The translations under genes and the position numbers were made by a program. This document shows, one piece after another, positions 47,006-55,579 of a stretch of DNA of 64,000 nt. The DNA is from Terrilactibacillus tamarindi (lineage in GTDB: Bacteria; Bacillota; Bacilli; Bacillales; Sporolactobacillaceae): NCBI RefSeq assembly GCF_009718825.1, contig NZ_WNHB01000014.1, forward strand, positions 34,797-98,796, in the 5' to 3' direction. The notes below the pieces were generated by a model, which did no database searches, was not told the origin of the DNA, and saw only the letters and a list, made by a program, of their open reading frames with translations. The first letter of the stretch is position 1; the number at the start of each line of letters is the position of its first letter.

Positions 47006-49054
47006 TTAATCCAAACGTTCTCCCTCTAGAACTCCTGAATCTTTCAGATATCGCCTTAAACTTAAGAAGATATCCTCTTTCCAGAACTCTTTTTTTCTCA
47101 AAAGATCTGCGGCATCTTGTCTTGCTACAGCAAGTGTTCGATAATCATGAGCCAGATCTGCTAATCGAAATTCAGGAAGACCACTTTGTTTTTTACCAAA
47201 AAAATCGCCAGGGCCTCGCAATTTCAAATCAAATTCTGCAAGTTCAAATCCATCTGTTGTTTCACACATCATTCTCATTCTCTCTTGACTTTCCTGTGAC
47301 TTTGCCTCAGATATGAGAATACAATACGATTGATACGCTCCTCGTCCGACACGCCCTCTTAATTGATGTAATTGTGATAAACCGAACCGTTCTGCATCGT
47401 ATATGACCATAAGAGAAGCGTTGGGCACATTTACTCCGACTTCAACTACCGTGGTGGAAACAAGAATTTGAGATTGATTCTCCTTAAATGCGGTCATGAC
47501 ATTCTCTTTTTCTTGTGCTGTTAACTTACCGTGCATAAGACCAACTGTATAAGAATGAAAGTACTGCTGCAATTGGGCATGAACATCAATCGCATTTTGA
47601 ACATCCAATTGCTCAGATTCCTCAATTAATGGCGTGATGATGTAGGCTTGTCTACCTGTGGATAATTCTTTCTGTATAAAAGCTAAAATACGTGGGAGCA
47701 TATCTGTTTTTACCCAGTAAGTTTTAATTTTCTTTCTGCCCGAAGGTAATTGATCAATTGTTGATACATCCATATCCCCAAAAACGGAAATAGCGAGTGT
47801 CCTTGGGATGGGTGTAGCTGTCATGAAAAGGACATCCGCTTCTTTACCTTTTTCTTTTAAGAGTCTCCTTTGCTCAACTCCAAATCGATGCTGTTCATCG
47901 GTAACCACTAATCTTAGATGATTAAATTCAACCTTCTCTTGAATAAGGGCATGTGTTCCAATGACAATTCCAGTCTGACCCGTTCTAATTTTTTCAAGAA
48001 TTTCTTGCCGCCTTTTTCCTTTTACTGAACTTGTTAAAAGATCAATTTGGATTGAAAATGGCTTAAACATCGCTTTTAAACTTTCTGTATGCTGTTCAGC
48101 TAGAATTTCAGTAGGGACCATTAGAGCCCCTTGATATCCACTAGAGGCAACGGCAAATAAAGCAATCGCCGCAACAACGGTTTTTCCTGATCCCACGTCT
48201 CCTTGCAATAGCCGATTCATATGATATGGGCCATGTAAATCATCCAATATTTCTTTTGTTACCTTTTTTTGTGCTTCAGTGAGTTCAAATGGTAGGGTGT
48301 TTATAAAGTCTTTTACATGATCAATTGATAGAGAAGCTTGACCACCATTTGCGGCTACTCTGTTCGTCATCTTATAGGCTTGGAGCTTAAGTTGAAACAA
48401 GAATAGTTCATCGTAGACCAACCGTCTTCTTGCTTGCTTTAAACGTTCCCTCGAAGTGGGAAAGTGTATCTCTTGAACGGCGTCCTGCCTCGTCATTAGT
48501 CTGTATCTTGTCAAGAAAAAAGGTGGAAGATCATCCACGATATCTTTTGAAAATTGTGCTAAACTATTTCGGATAATCCGCCTCATTTTTTTGACAGTGA
48601 CACGCCCTTTTACTGCATAAACGGGTTCGATTCGTGAGGAGTCAGGCATGGGGCCTTTATGTAGTTCTAATATCGTCAAAGACCCTCGGTGTTGGTCCCA
48701 CTTTCCTGTAATGGTTACTTGTTCACCAAGTTTAAGTTGATTTTTTAAAAAAGGACGATTAAAGGCAACGATTGTGATAAGATACCGGCCCACCAACAAT
48801 TTAGCTGTAAGTCGTGATTTTTTTCGTGAAAAAAACCGTATCAACGGCTCATTTTGTACTTTCCCTTCGATTGTGATCATTTCATCATGAACAGCTTCTG
48901 ATAAGTCTTTTAATTCATAATGATTATAACGATAAGGGAAGTAATGAAGAACATCCTCAACGGTATTTAATTTCATTTGATGCAATTCTTCAGAGAGACT
49001 TTCTCCCACACCTTGAATAACACTTGTTTGACTTTTCATAACTTGGCGAGTCAT
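47006..49054 (-). CDS. recG: ATP-dependent DNA helicase RecG
   Basis: Remodels stalled forks and Holliday junctions. An N-terminal wedge/OB domain is followed by helicase motifs LLQGDVGSGKTVVAAIAL (Walker A), VVTDEQHRFGVEQRR (DEQH box), FMTATPIPRTLAISVFGDMD, and the C-terminal LHQLRGRVGRGAYQSYCIL. The 682-aa length is typical. In B. subtilis sdaAA/sdaAB follow upstream; here yloU does, across 215 bases. Confidence 0.97.
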   Translation of the reverse strand: MTRQVMKSQTSVIQGVGESLSEELHQMKLNTVEDVLHYFPYRYNHYELKDLSEAVHDEMITIEGKVQNEPLIRFFSRKKSRLTAKLLVGRYLITIVAFNRPFLKNQLKLGEQVTITGKWDQHRGSLTILELHKGPMPDSSRIEPVYAVKGRVTVKKMRRIIRNSLAQFSKDIVDDLPPFFLTRYRLMTRQDAVQEIHFPTSRERLKQARRRLVYDELFLFQLKLQAYKMTNRVAANGGQASLSIDHVKDFINTLPFELTEAQKKVTKEILDDLHGPYHMNRLLQGDVGSGKTVVAAIALFAVASSGYQGALMVPTEILAEQHTESLKAMFKPFSIQIDLLTSSVKGKRRQEILEKIRTGQTGIVIGTHALIQEKVEFNHLRLVVTDEQHRFGVEQRRLLKEKGKEADVLFMTATPIPRTLAISVFGDMDVSTIDQLPSGRKKIKTYWVKTDMLPRILAFIQKELSTGRQAYIITPLIEESEQLDVQNAIDVHAQLQQYFHSYTVGLMHGKLTAQEKENVMTAFKENQSQILVSTTVVEVGVNVPNASLMVIYDAERFGLSQLHQLRGRVGRGAYQSYCILISEAKSQESQERMRMMCETTDGFELAEFDLKLRGPGDFFGKKQSGLPEFRLADLAHDYRTLAVARQDAADLLRKKEFWKEDIFLSLRRYLKDSGVLEGERLD

Positions 49055-49187
49055 CGTCTTATTTACCTTTCTTATACGTAGATTTTCTTATCCCATCGGC
49101 TTCTTTTCGGGTGCATGCCTTCAAATATAAGCACATGGCTTGCGTCTTTTAACTTGGTTAACGACAGTTGTGTCTGACTAACACTTG

Positions 49188-49208
49188 GGTGGTTGCTTAG
49201 CGACCACC
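49188..49208 (-). other. Stable hairpin between yloU and recG
   Basis: GGTGGTTGC and GCGACCACC pair over nine positions (one T-G wobble) with a three-base loop. No T run follows on either strand, so it is not a standard terminator. Shorter stems flank it (GACA/TGTC near 49163-49174). Confidence 0.5.
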
Positions 49209-49269
49209 TGACTTAGGTTTCACTATATTAAGTCACAGCTAAAACCCAGGTGAACGATTGATTTTAGTT

Positions 49270-49635
49270 TTAGTCATTTTCTACACTAACCCCTTGTACA
49301 AATACATTGATCGTTTCAACTAAGACGCCAAGCATTGATTGTATTCCTTGCCGCACCTCAGATTGTATTTGATGAGCGACCTCAGAAATTCGAGAGCCAT
49401 AACTCACGATGATATAAACATCTATTGATAGCGTGTCTGACTCATCAAAGCGAACAACAATCCCTCGTGAATAATTATCTTTTTTTACTAGTTCAGTAAA
49501 ACCATCTTTCAATTGCTGGCGAGATGCCATTCCAACAACGCCTGGGCATTGACTAACTAAACCACCTGTAAGGTTGGCTATGACGTCATTCGATACATCG
49601 ACGTTTCCGAGCTGACTTTTTAATTCAAGTGACAT
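49270..49635 (-). CDS. yloU: Asp23/Gls24 family protein YloU
   Basis: A 121-aa cytosolic, often membrane-associated envelope-stress family protein. IANLTGGLVSQCPGVVGMAS, RGIVVRFDESDTLSIDVYII and VSYGSRISEVAHQIQSEVRQ are family signatures. It is normally followed by yloV (fakA, a fatty acid kinase subunit); that partner is absent here and recG comes next. Confidence 0.93.
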   Translation of the reverse strand: MSLELKSQLGNVDVSNDVIANLTGGLVSQCPGVVGMASRQQLKDGFTELVKKDNYSRGIVVRFDESDTLSIDVYIIVSYGSRISEVAHQIQSEVRQGIQSMLGVLVETINVFVQGVSVEND

Positions 49636-49832
49636 TTAAATCCCTACTTTCTTATAATATATCAATGCTTATTTGCTATTTCATTGTATTAAGACAATTT
49701 CGTTTGAGTGTGAATTTTTTGCCGTTGGTTGCGAGATCTTTAGTATCTTCAGCAAATCATTTTAATTTTACTATATCAACCATTTTTTTAAAAGGAAACA
49801 TAAAAGGTTTGGCTGACAAATAGATACAAAGA

Positions 49833-49861
49833 TTGCGTAAGAATGCGAAATATGGTAAAAT
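49833..49861 (+). promoter_or_regulatory. Predicted SigA-type promoter of rpmB
   Basis: TTGCGT (49833-49838), a 17-base spacer and TAAAAT (49856-49861) with an extended TG, on the plus strand, 43 bases before the rpmB ATG. Confidence 0.78.
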
Positions 49862-49904
49862 GACATACGTATTTGTATATTTACTAGGCAGGAGGTATAT
49901 TAAA

Positions 49905-50093
49905 ATGGGACGTAAATGTTTCGTAACAGGTAAAACGACATCATTTGGTCAAAACAGATCATTTGCTGAAAATAAGTCAAAACGTAAATTTAAAGCAAAC
50001 TTGCAAAAAGTTCGTATTCTTGTAGATGGAAAACCAAAACGTGTTTATGTATCTACAAAAGCACTTAAAGCAGGCTTAGTTGAACGCGTATAA
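49905..50093 (+). CDS. rpmB: Ribosomal protein L28
   Basis: 50S protein of 62 aa. [20 protein letters not shown] and [20 protein letters not shown] are diagnostic. Only one cysteine is present, so this is the form without a zinc ribbon, as in the main B. subtilis L28. The ATG at 49905 follows AGGAGGT by eight bases; a longer frame to 49833 starts in the promoter and is not credible. Confidence 0.97.
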   Translation: MGRKCFVTGKTTSFGQNRSFAENKSKRKFKANLQKVRILVDGKPKRVYVSTKALKAGLVERV

Positions 50094-50143
50094 TAAGACT
50101 CGTTTAAAGGGTAATCACCCTTTCATCTGAAATTAACAAAAAG

Positions 50144-50166
50144 GCACCCAATTGGGTGCTTTTTTG
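50144..50166. terminator. Shared bidirectional terminator of rpmB and spoVM
   Basis: GCACCCAA/TTGGGTGC is a perfect stem flanked by A residues on the left and a T run on the right (plus strand), with CCTTTTT on the minus strand. It sits between the convergent rpmB and spoVM stops. A second small hairpin (AAAGGGT/ACCCTTT) lies at 50106-50123. Confidence 0.9.
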
Positions 50167-50247
50167 TTATCCTTTTTTAAAGGAACCGAGGAGTGCTCTC
50201 ACAAAACCGCCTAAGAATCTCGGTAATTTAATTGTGTAAAATTTCAT
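50167..50247 (-). CDS. spoVM: Stage V sporulation protein SpoVM
   Basis: A 26-residue amphipathic peptide that recognises the curved forespore membrane and anchors the spore coat through SpoIVA. The sequence begins MKFYTIKLPRFLGGFVRALL and ends GSFKKG, nearly identical to B. subtilis SpoVM, including Pro9. AAGGAGGAGG lies three bases before the ATG. It directly shows that the organism belongs to a spore-forming lineage. Confidence 0.97.
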   Translation of the reverse strand: MKFYTIKLPRFLGGFVRALLGSFKKG

Positions 50248-50524
50248 GTTCCTCCTCCTTGCACCTTTGATTTATAAAGTTATCGAAGTATGCCTACCCA
50301 CAGGTCATTTTTTAGATGGGCGTACATCCCACTAATCATTTGCTTTTTTTAATTTTAGAAGACAGCAGGTTTTTGTGGGTCAATAACTATTCCTTGATAC
50401 TAGTATATTCATGAAAAACAAATTAGTACCCAATTTTTTGATAATCCTTTATAAACTACAAAGTTCTTAGAGGCGAACAAGATCGGGGATTTCCTAAGAA
50501 GAGTTAACTCTTCATTCTGGATTG

Positions 50525-51175
50525 TCATATAGAATCTTTACTTTGGATCATCAAAAGACAACCTTCAGTAAATCTCACTTCACCGACAGGATCCTTATAT
50601 TCATTACTAATGCACCGTGACGATCCAACCCGGATCGTTGCATGGTTTAATTCGTATTTAAAACCTTTTAGGGTTAGATCTTTCACTTCCATTGTCAATG
50701 GAATGAAAGAAACATATTGAAACGAGCTTTCCCTTGAAATCGAATGGACGTTAGGTTTCAGCAAGGAAATGCGGTTATATCGATCGAGTAAGCATGCCTC
50801 AATAGGATGCTCACCCAATTTATATAACAGTTGTATATTAAGAAGTTCATGATCTAGCCTGCCCCCTGTTGCCCCCAGGACAATACAAGCACTTGAATTT
50901 TGCTCAATAACCCAATCAATAGCCAGTTCTAAATCTGTTTTATCTTTTTCAGGAGGAAACAGGTCTATATTGATTCCTTTATTAAAAATCCACTCTTTTT
51001 CCTTTGTTGTGATTGAATCAAAATCACCAAAAGATTTAACCGGTGTAATGCCTTTTTTTAATAGTGTATACGTTCCGCGGTCAACACCAATCCATTGCAA
51101 GGTTTCATTCTTTAATCGGTCAAAGGAAGGATGAAGATGAGGGGGTCCCCCTGCTAAAATAGCATATTTTGTCAT
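50525..51175 (-). CDS. thiN: Thiamine pyrophosphokinase ThiN
   Basis: Transfers pyrophosphate from ATP to thiamine. ILAGGPPHL, IGVDRGTYTLLKKGITPVKS, GDFDSIT and DLELAIDWVIEQNSSACIVL followed by GATGGRLDHELLN are diagnostic active-site blocks. The length is 216 aa. It lies 16 bases after rpe. The 277 bases between its end and spoVM hold no visible gene. Confidence 0.95.
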   Translation of the reverse strand: MTKYAILAGGPPHLHPSFDRLKNETLQWIGVDRGTYTLLKKGITPVKSFGDFDSITTKEKEWIFNKGINIDLFPPEKDKTDLELAIDWVIEQNSSACIVLGATGGRLDHELLNIQLLYKLGEHPIEACLLDRYNRISLLKPNVHSISRESSFQYVSFIPLTMEVKDLTLKGFKYELNHATIRVGSSRCISNEYKDPVGEVRFTEGCLLMIQSKDSI

Positions 51176-51191
51176 TAGTAACCTCCCATAA

Positions 51192-51845
51192 CTATGAAAG
51201 ATCTTTCTCTAGTAAATCCTGAATCGCTTTCTGTCGATTTTCTTGACCAAATATAGCAGAACCTGCGACAACTAGCGTTGCTCCTGCTTTTAAACATAAC
51301 GGTAATGTTTCGGCATTTATCCCACCATCAACTTCAATTTCAATTGACAGATTTCGTTTATCAATCATGGCTTTCAGAGCTGATATTTTATCAACCATTG
51401 AGTGAATAAACGATTGGCCTCCAAACCCTGGATTCACTGTCATTATTAGAACAAAATCAATGTCTCCTAATATAGGTGTTAAAACATCGACTGGTGTTGC
51501 AGGATTAAGCACAACACCTGCCTTGACTCCATGCTGCTTAATTAATTGAATGGTACGATGAAGGTGAGAACAGGCTTCAACATGAACAGAGATCATATTG
51601 GCACCCGCTTTTGCAAAGTCATGGATGAATGCATCTGCCTGTTCTATCATCAAGTGGACATCTAGTTCACAGGAAGTTATGGGTCTGATGGCCTTTACAA
51701 CATCGACTCCCATGGCTATATTCGGAACAAAATGTCCATCCATAACATCAATGTGCAAAAGATCTATACCTGCTTTTTCAACTTCTTTTATATCTTTCTC
51801 GAAATTTGCAAAATTCGCTGCAAGTAATGATGGTGCTAGTCGCAT
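51192..51845 (-). CDS. rpe: Ribulose-phosphate 3-epimerase
   Basis: Interconverts ribulose 5-phosphate and xylulose 5-phosphate. The TIM barrel carries LAPSLLAANFANFEKDI, LLHIDVMDGHFVPNIAMG, LIMTVNPGFGGQSFI and IEVDGGINAETLP; the metal-binding His/Asp pairs are present. The length is 217 aa. The ATG overlaps the rsgA stop by one base (TAATG). Confidence 0.97.
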   Translation of the reverse strand: MRLAPSLLAANFANFEKDIKEVEKAGIDLLHIDVMDGHFVPNIAMGVDVVKAIRPITSCELDVHLMIEQADAFIHDFAKAGANMISVHVEACSHLHRTIQLIKQHGVKAGVVLNPATPVDVLTPILGDIDFVLIMTVNPGFGGQSFIHSMVDKISALKAMIDKRNLSIEIEVDGGINAETLPLCLKAGATLVVAGSAIFGQENRQKAIQDLLEKDLS

Positions 51846-52726
51846 TAATATCGCCTCTTCCGTTGATTTATTTCTCCATAAAATAATTTATAATGCTTAT
51901 AACGTGATTGGGAAATTTCTCCCGTATTGACTGCCTCTTGTATCGCACATCCAGGCTCAACGAGATGTGTGCATCCTCTAAATTTGCATTGAGAACTTCT
52001 TTCTTTCATTTCAGGAAAATATAGCGAAAGCTCTTGTGCTTCAATTTTAGCAAATTGCAGAGAGCTAAACCCCGGCGTATCAGCTACAAATCCTGTTCCG
52101 ACTGGCAATAATTCGACATGTCTCGTTGTATGTTTCCCTCGACCTAAACTTTTAGAAATAGCGTTTGTATCAATATTCAACTCTTTATTTAATGTATTGA
52201 GAAGAGATGATTTACCAACACCTGATTGACCAGCAAAAACACTAATGCATCCTTCAAGTGCCTCTCTAAACCAATCTATACCTTCATCCTCTACACTTGA
52301 TGTTATATACACTTGATATCCAATCGTTTGATACGTTTCGACGAGGTCTTGTATTTTATTCGAAATAGGTTCCATCATGAGATCTGATTTTGTGATACAA
52401 ATGATAGGTTTTATTTCATATGATTCAACATGGACGAGAAAACGATCTAATAATGAATCATCAAAATCGGGCTCAGAAATAGAAAAAAGCAATACCGCCT
52501 GATCCACGTTAGCGATAGGTGGGCGATTTAAATAATTTCGACGTTCATCAATAGACATAATTCTACCATCTGTTATTTTTTCTGCCTCATAGTGAACATT
52601 ATCGCCCACTAATGGCGTTATATTGCGATTTCTGAAATTTCCTCTACCACGGCATTGAATGATTTTATCACCATCTTTCACATAGTAAAATCCACTCAAT
52701 GCTTTTATAATTTTCCCTTTTGGCAT
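51845..52726 (-). CDS. rsgA: Small ribosomal subunit GTPase RsgA (CpgA/YloQ)
   Basis: A circularly permuted GTPase that checks 30S maturation. An N-terminal OB fold is followed by G4 ITKSDLM, G1 FAGQSGVGKSSLLNTL and G3 VADTPGFSSL. The C-terminal zinc domain has CKFRGCTHLVEPGCAIQEAV. The length is 293 aa. AAGGAGGATG precedes the ATG. In B. subtilis CpgA is a substrate of PrkC, the next gene upstream. Confidence 0.97.
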   Translation of the reverse strand: MPKGKIIKALSGFYYVKDGDKIIQCRGRGNFRNRNITPLVGDNVHYEAEKITDGRIMSIDERRNYLNRPPIANVDQAVLLFSISEPDFDDSLLDRFLVHVESYEIKPIICITKSDLMMEPISNKIQDLVETYQTIGYQVYITSSVEDEGIDWFREALEGCISVFAGQSGVGKSSLLNTLNKELNIDTNAISKSLGRGKHTTRHVELLPVGTGFVADTPGFSSLQFAKIEAQELSLYFPEMKERSSQCKFRGCTHLVEPGCAIQEAVNTGEISQSRYKHYKLFYGEINQRKRRY

Positions 52727-52743
52727 AACATCCTCCTTCCTTA

Positions 52744-54753
52744 TTAACCCCCATCATAATCAATGGTTTCTTCTTTTTTGACTTCTCCATTGATGAGGAC
52801 TTGATAATGTGCACTCTCATTAGGCTTTATCGTCAATGGTATCGTATATGATTTAGTTTCACTAATTTCTTCATCAACAAATGTTTCATTATTATGTGAT
52901 GCGTCGGTATAGATGATTTGAACATGAGTTGGTTTCTGTTCTGTTTGGTTTTGATCGCTTTGGTTTTGACCGTTTTGGTTTTGATCATTTTGATTTTGAT
53001 CTAATTCAACCTTGATTGTTTTCTTAATTGTTTCAGGTTTAAGTTCTTTACCTTTGGAAAGATAGACGGTGACACTTGACCCTTTTTTCAAACTTTCGCC
53101 TTGCTGCGGGGTTTGTTCAAGAACTGCCCCTTTATCTATATTGTCTGAGTAATCCCCATCTTTCACTTCCATTTTTAAGCCCAATTGATCTAATTTACTT
53201 TCAGCATCATCTTCACTCAGACCTGTTAAGTCTGGAACAGATTGTTCTTCTTCACCAGCGCTATAGGTCAATTCAAGCGTCGTTTCACTTGGAATTATTT
53301 TTTTCCCTGGAGACGGGTCTTGTTTCATGACTTCACCTTCAGGAATGGTTGAAGAGTACTCTTTCTTCCAGACGATTTGTTTATAGGTTTTATCACGAAC
53401 GAGATCAAGAACAGATTGTCGATCATAACCAATATAATTATCTAAAATCTCTTTTTTTGCCCCTGTACTCACGTAAATTGTAACGTCTGAATTTACCTTA
53501 ACTTCTGTCTGGCTTTCAGGATCCTGTCTGGCTACTTTGCCCTTGTCGATTTGATTATCTGCTACATGGCGTTTAATAGGTTTTAGTTGTTTTTCTTTTA
53601 AATGCTGAACAGCGTTTTGATAGGTCATTCCTTTTAAATCAGGAACAGTCGTATCTTGGACGTAAAATAGTTTTGGAAAGACATAAAATGCTGCGACACT
53701 GGCTCCAATTAGAATCATCAAGATGAGGAGCGATATCCAAAGCCAAAAACGTTTCCTTTTTGTTTTTTTTATTTTTTTTGATGGATTGCCATCTTCATTA
53801 GGGTTCTGTTCTTCCGTTTTAGTTTCCGTATTTCTAGGGACAGGTGGTATTTTTATCGTCTCTTCTTTATCAGTAGAGTCAGATTCCATTGGTGAGATGC
53901 CATCATGAAATTCACGTCTTGGTTCATTCAATCGATTGGGATCCAAAGCTGTATCGAGATCTTCATATAATTCATTCATTGTGTCATATCGAAGATTCGG
54001 ATTTTTTTCAACAGACTTGATCACGATATTCTCTAACGATTGGGGAATATCATGACGAAAATCCTTAGGGTATGGAAACGGATCATTTAAATGTTTGATG
54101 GCGACTGTTACAGGCGAAGATCCGGGATAAGGTATACGATCCGTTAACAATTCAAAGAGTACGATTCCGAAAGCATAAATATCTGATTTGATCGTCGCCT
54201 TTCCTCCACTCGCTTGTTCAGGAGAAATATAATGGGCCGAACCTAAGATTGAGTTTGTATATGTAATGGTAGCTGAGGTCACACCTAAAGCGATTCCAAA
54301 ATCCGTAACTTTTACATTTTCATTTTCATCAATAATAATATTGTGCGGTTTGATATCGCGGTGTACAATTCCTCTCTCGTGAGCATGAGCGAGGGCTAGA
54401 GCAATTTGCTTTGCAATATAGACCACTTCTTGAAAAGAGACGGGCGAATAACTCTTAATAAATTTCTTTAATGTTATTCCTTGTACATACTCCATGACAA
54501 TAAAATAACAATCATCTTCTTCTCCTATATCATATATACTTACAATATTTGGATGAGACAGACTAGCTACGGATTCAGCTTCTCGACGAAAACGGCGAAT
54601 AAATTCCTCATCGTTTGAAAAATCGTGTCTTAATATTTTTACTGCAACTAAACGATCTAAAATTAAATCTTTGGCTTTATATACGACCGCCATACCACCT
54701 TCACCTAGATGAGACAAAATATCATAACGGTCACTTAATCTTCTTCCAATCAT
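52744..54753 (-). CDS. prkC: PASTA-domain serine/threonine kinase PrkC
   Basis: Membrane kinase that senses muropeptides and promotes spore germination in Bacillus. The kinase domain has K39 in VAVKI, catalytic H131-R-D133 in HRDIKPHNIII and VTDFGIALG. A transmembrane helix lies at residues ~336-358. Three PASTA repeats follow (VPDLKGMTYQNAVQHLKEK; a divergent second; VPDLTGLSEDDAESKLDQLG), then an Asn/Gln-rich repeat linker and a C-terminal Ig-like segment. The length is 669 aa. It overlaps prpC by four bases. Confidence 0.96.
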   Translation of the reverse strand: MIGRRLSDRYDILSHLGEGGMAVVYKAKDLILDRLVAVKILRHDFSNDEEFIRRFRREAESVASLSHPNIVSIYDIGEEDDCYFIVMEYVQGITLKKFIKSYSPVSFQEVVYIAKQIALALAHAHERGIVHRDIKPHNIIIDENENVKVTDFGIALGVTSATITYTNSILGSAHYISPEQASGGKATIKSDIYAFGIVLFELLTDRIPYPGSSPVTVAIKHLNDPFPYPKDFRHDIPQSLENIVIKSVEKNPNLRYDTMNELYEDLDTALDPNRLNEPRREFHDGISPMESDSTDKEETIKIPPVPRNTETKTEEQNPNEDGNPSKKIKKTKRKRFWLWISLLILMILIGASVAAFYVFPKLFYVQDTTVPDLKGMTYQNAVQHLKEKQLKPIKRHVADNQIDKGKVARQDPESQTEVKVNSDVTIYVSTGAKKEILDNYIGYDRQSVLDLVRDKTYKQIVWKKEYSSTIPEGEVMKQDPSPGKKIIPSETTLELTYSAGEEEQSVPDLTGLSEDDAESKLDQLGLKMEVKDGDYSDNIDKGAVLEQTPQQGESLKKGSSVTVYLSKGKELKPETIKKTIKVELDQNQNDQNQNGQNQSDQNQTEQKPTHVQIIYTDASHNNETFVDEEISETKSYTIPLTIKPNESAHYQVLINGEVKKEETIDYDGG
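52944..53003 (-). repeat. 15-bp tandem repeat in prkC
   Basis: Four tandem 15-base units (TTTGGTTTTGATCGC type on the plus strand) encode a five-residue period rich in Asp, Gln and Asn. They lie between the third PASTA domain and the C-terminal domain of PrkC. Unit length is a multiple of three, so copy-number change would keep the frame. Confidence 0.9.
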
Positions 54754-55490
54754 GTCAAATCACCATCATCATTTGCTATGAGCACAAGTGTAATATTGTC
54801 TTCACCACCAGCTTCATTAGCTTCCTTAATCATCAGCTCAGACTTCATTTCAAGTGTCTCATCGAGAGATAAAATATCTTTTAATCTTTCATCTGATAAT
54901 TTATTGGTCAAACCATCTGAACAAAGTAATAGTTGAGCCTGCTTTGACCATTCTATGGTTAAAGCATCACTATTTACTTGGGGTTCAGTTCCTAAAGCAC
55001 GTAGTAAAATATGTTTATTAGGGTGGTTTTCTGCATTTTCTTTCGTTAATTGACCCGATTTAACAAGTTCATTTACAAGCGTATGATCTTCGGTTACCTG
55101 TTTCAAATCGCCATCGTATATATAAATACGACTATCGCCAACATAACAAATGAAGATAGCATCATTTTGGCAAATCGCAGCAACAACAGTTGTTCCCATC
55201 CCTTTGCATTCAGGATGCTCCTGGGCAAACTCATAAATCGTCTGATTTATTTCTTGCACAACACCTTTCAACCATTTTGCACCGTCTGCTTTTGTAAAAG
55301 GATGGCTTATTTCCTGCCACTTTTTTTCGAAATAGTCTAACGTCATTTGACTGGCAACATCTCCAGCTTGGTGTCCTCCCATCCCATCAGCCACAACGGC
55401 TAATAATTGGTCATCACTTAAGAAAATGCCACCGCTATCCTCATTCCGACCCCTAACTTTTCCCTGATCCGTATTGAAAATAGCCTTCAT
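54750..55490 (-). CDS. prpC: PP2C-type protein phosphatase PrpC
   Basis: Manganese-dependent Ser/Thr phosphatase that reverses PrkC. The family motifs RGRNEDSGGIF, AVVADGMGGHQAGDVAS, GMGTTVVAAI, CYVGDSRIYIYDG, LLCSDGLTNKL and GGEDNITLVLI are all present, including the metal-binding aspartates. The length is 246 aa. It overlaps prkC by four bases, giving coupled kinase and phosphatase synthesis. Confidence 0.97.
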   Translation of the reverse strand: MKAIFNTDQGKVRGRNEDSGGIFLSDDQLLAVVADGMGGHQAGDVASQMTLDYFEKKWQEISHPFTKADGAKWLKGVVQEINQTIYEFAQEHPECKGMGTTVVAAICQNDAIFICYVGDSRIYIYDGDLKQVTEDHTLVNELVKSGQLTKENAENHPNKHILLRALGTEPQVNSDALTIEWSKQAQLLLCSDGLTNKLSDERLKDILSLDETLEMKSELMIKEANEAGGEDNITLVLIANDDGDLT

Positions 55491-55579
55491 CTAATCACCT
55501 CTTCTTAGAAGATATCTATTTTAAGTAAACCATTTATCCTATCATCAAACCAAATGTACAAGGTAAATCTCCTATTTAT

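Noticed and set aside
49629..49823. 64-codon plus-strand frame between yloU and rpmB
   Set aside because: No Shine-Dalgarno sequence and no resemblance to any family; it is AT-rich intergenic DNA.
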